From: Ectothiorhodospira magna
Lineage (GTDB): Bacteria; Pseudomonadota; Gammaproteobacteria; Ectothiorhodospirales; Ectothiorhodospiraceae
Direction of reading: 5' to 3'
NCBI RefSeq assembly: GCF_900110965.1
Contig: NZ_FOFO01000002.1
Location: 62,001-126,000, forward strand
DNA: 64,000 nucleotides
Shown in pieces: positions 62,160 through 64,000 of the stretch. The notes beneath the pieces were generated by a model, which was not told the DNA's origin, did not search any database, and worked only from the letters and a program-made list of their open reading frames with translations. Position 1 is the first letter of the stretch, and each line of letters starts with the position of its first letter. A program made the position numbers and the translations under genes.

Positions 62160-63158
62160 TCAGGATGATCCCTGTCGGGCCAGGGTAATGGCCAGCGCCA
62201 GGGCGGCGGTCAAACTGCCGGCCTCGGCCCGACCGGTGCCAGCCAGTGTCAGGGCCGTGCCGTGGTCCACGGAGGTGCGGATCATGGGCAGTCCCAGGGT
62301 GATATTCACGGCCTGGCCAAAACCGGCATGTTTAAGTACCGGTAGTCCCTGGTCATGGTACATGGCCAATACCGCGTCCGCCTCCCGCAGATGACGGTCA
62401 GTAAACAGGGTATCGGCGGGCAGGGGCCCTTGCAGGTCCATGCCTTCTCCCCGAAGCTGCTCCAGTACCGGGGTGATAATCCTGATTTCTTCATCACCCA
62501 GGTGTCCATCTTCCCCGGCATGGGGATTGAGACCGCAAACCAGGATCCGTGGTGCCGGTAATCCAAATTGCCGTTGCAGATCCTGATGCAGGATACGCAA
62601 CACGGTCAGGAGTCGCGCCGGGGTGATGGCGGCAGGTACCCTGGACAGGGGCAGATGGGTGGTGGCCAGCGCCACCCGTAATGCCCCGGCAGCCAGCAGC
62701 ATCACCGGCATCGGGGCACCACAGCGGGCCGCCAGAAATTCCGTATGGCCGGTAAAGGGTATGCCCGCCTGGTTGATGATGGCCTTGTTGACCGGCCCGG
62801 TGACCAGGGCGTCGAAGGTGCCAGCCATACAGCCGTCGGTCGCCCGCTCAAGGGTTTGCAGCACATAGGCACCATTGGCCGGGTCCAGATGTCCGGCCCG
62901 AACCGGCGCTGCAGTATGGCAATCCTCGACCACGGTCAGGGTGCCGGCAGCATCGGCCCTGGGGGGGCGTTCCGGGTCAAAGGGGATCAGTGTCAGCGGG
63001 TGTTTCAGGGCTTTGGCCCGGGCCTGCAAGACCTTGGGGTCGCCGATCACCACCCGTTGTGCCGGGCTGGGCTGCTGGGCCAGCATCACCACCAGATCCG
63101 GGCCGATGCCTGCAGGTTCTCCGGGGGTGATGGCGATACGGGGGACGATGGGGGTCAT
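62160..63158 (-). CDS. pdxA: 4-hydroxythreonine-4-phosphate dehydrogenase
   Basis: NAD-dependent enzyme of pyridoxal phosphate synthesis. The 332 residues have [41 protein letters not shown] split over residues 115-140, [17 protein letters not shown] (metal site) and [13 protein letters not shown]. It overlaps surA by ATGA, the conserved surA-pdxA-rsmA order. Confidence 0.96.
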   Translation of the reverse strand: MTPIVPRIAITPGEPAGIGPDLVVMLAQQPSPAQRVVIGDPKVLQARAKALKHPLTLIPFDPERPPRADAAGTLTVVEDCHTAAPVRAGHLDPANGAYVLQTLERATDGCMAGTFDALVTGPVNKAIINQAGIPFTGHTEFLAARCGAPMPVMLLAAGALRVALATTHLPLSRVPAAITPARLLTVLRILHQDLQRQFGLPAPRILVCGLNPHAGEDGHLGDEEIRIITPVLEQLRGEGMDLQGPLPADTLFTDRHLREADAVLAMYHDQGLPVLKHAGFGQAVNITLGLPMIRTSVDHGTALTLAGTGRAEAGSLTAALALAITLARQGSS

Positions 63159-64000
63159 CGGCCCTCCAGAGGGGCAATGGGGCGGATCGGGCTGTCCAGA
63201 TTCAGGGCATCCAGCCGCAGTTCCACAAAGGATTCATCCCGCAACCGGCGTAGCCACAGTTCCAGTTCGTCGTCCCGTTTGCGATCCCGAATGATCTCCC
63301 TGGCCTGGGTGCGCATCAGCGCCCTGGAACCATCGTGGTCCCGTCGTTCCAGCACTTCCATGATGTGCCAGCCAAAGGGGGTACGGACCGGTTCACTGAC
63401 CTGACCGGGTGACAGGCGGTTCATCACATCCTCAAACTGGGGTACCAGATCGCCAGGATCGGTCCATCCCAGGTCGCCGCCCTGCAATGCGCTGCCCCGG
63501 TCGTCGGAATGGGCGCGGGCCAGTTCGGCAAAATCAGCACCATCCTTGATGCGTCCCCGCAGGCCAGAAAGGCGCTCAAAAGCCTCGTCACTGGTGAGCA
63601 CTTCGGTGGGGGAGATCAGGATATGGCGTACTCTGGTTTGCCGGACCAGGGCGCGGGTGCCCCCGCGACGTTCTGCCAGTTTGATGATATGAAAACCAGA
63701 CGGGGAGCGAATGACTTCGCTGACTTCTCCTTCCCGCATCAGGACCACATGGCGGGCAAACAGGGTGGGCACCTGGCTGGCCCGACGCCAGCCCAGATCC
63801 CCGCCTTCCAGAGCCTGTCTGCCGGCAGATTCCCGCAGGGCCAGGGCGGTGAAATCGGCGCCGGCAGCGGCTTCCTCGCGGATGTGCCCGGCCTGTTCCC
63901 GGGCAGCGCGGATCTGTTCCGGGGTTGCGCCTTCGGGCAGGGCAATGAGCAGATGCAGCAGCCGGTATTCCACATCCCTGTCAATGGCTCCGCTTTCACT
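63155..64000 (-). CDS. surA: Periplasmic chaperone / peptidyl-prolyl isomerase SurA (5' end beyond window)
   Basis: Chaperone for outer-membrane protein assembly. The 282 visible C-terminal residues hold two parvulin domains: one with [12 protein letters not shown] ... [13 protein letters not shown] ... [11 protein letters not shown], the other with [11 protein letters not shown] ... [14 protein letters not shown] ... [13 protein letters not shown], plus the C-terminal helix. The reading frame is open through base 64000, so the signal peptide and N-terminal chaperone domain lie outside the window. Confidence 0.95.
   Translation of the reverse strand, partial: SESGAIDRDVEYRLLHLLIALPEGATPEQIRAAREQAGHIREEAAAGADFTALALRESAGRQALEGGDLGWRRASQVPTLFARHVVLMREGEVSEVIRSPSGFHIIKLAERRGGTRALVRQTRVRHILISPTEVLTSDEAFERLSGLRGRIKDGADFAELARAHSDDRGSALQGGDLGWTDPGDLVPQFEDVMNRLSPGQVSEPVRTPFGWHIMEVLERRDHDGSRALMRTQAREIIRDRKRDDELELWLRRLRDESFVELRLDALNLDSPIRPIAPLEGR

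Overview
The window is a 64 kb stretch of chromosome from a GC-rich gammaproteobacterium (about 60-65 % GC by eye). Gene content and order are gammaproteobacterial: ruvCAB-ybgC-tolQRAB-pal, zapA-6S RNA-fau, ygfB-pepP, and surA-pdxA-rsmA...apaH. The split glycine decarboxylase (gcvPA/gcvPB), the 1280-residue FAD/Fe-S oxidoreductase with an N-terminal DUF3683-type region, and the NDUFA9-like and NDUFAF7-like genes fit the Chromatiales/Ectothiorhodospiraceae side of the class. That placement is an inference. No tRNA, rRNA, CRISPR array or intact insertion sequence was seen.

Layout. 1-7394 (minus): one tightly overlapped operon, yebC-ruvC-ruvA-ruvB-ybgC-tolQ-tolR-tolA-tolB-pal, for Holliday-junction resolution and envelope constriction. 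7475-15022: DedA protein, semialdehyde dehydrogenase, NDUFA9-like protein, cca, NDUFAF7-like methyltransferase, pteridine reductase and a GlcF-like Fe-S protein. 15023-18195: an intergenic region with a candidate small RNA, then purH-purD. 18196-28947: rho, glgP, trxA, rhlB, the fused oxidoreductase and rpiA. 29093-34148: ilvA, fau, 6S RNA, zapA, a small coiled-coil gene, ygfB and pepP. 34175-39897: tandem glycine riboswitch with terminator, then gcvT-gcvH-gcvPA-tpx-gcvPB-dgkA. 39911-42636: divergent zinc-uptake genes znuA / znuCB around a Zur-like palindrome. 42641-45984: folA, thyA, lgt and rlmI-like. 46182-55655: a three-gene putative phage-defence cassette of SNF2-type helicase, DUF1156 adenine methylase and DUF499 ATPase. 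55937-64000: plsC, a CBS protein, then (minus) surA-pdxA-lipoprotein-rsmA-tal-glk-methyltransferase-apaH.

The most interesting items are: (i) the helicase/methylase/ATPase cassette, which sits between two ends of the enterobacterial folA-apaH neighbourhood and has a low-GC patch inside the methylase gene; (ii) a roughly 92-nt candidate sRNA upstream of purH with its own promoter and terminator and three hairpins, each with a C/U-rich loop; (iii) hairpin elements resembling IS200/IS605 ends placed just in front of the glcF-like and glgP start codons; and (iv) a thiol peroxidase gene inserted between the two halves of glycine decarboxylase in a riboswitch-controlled operon.
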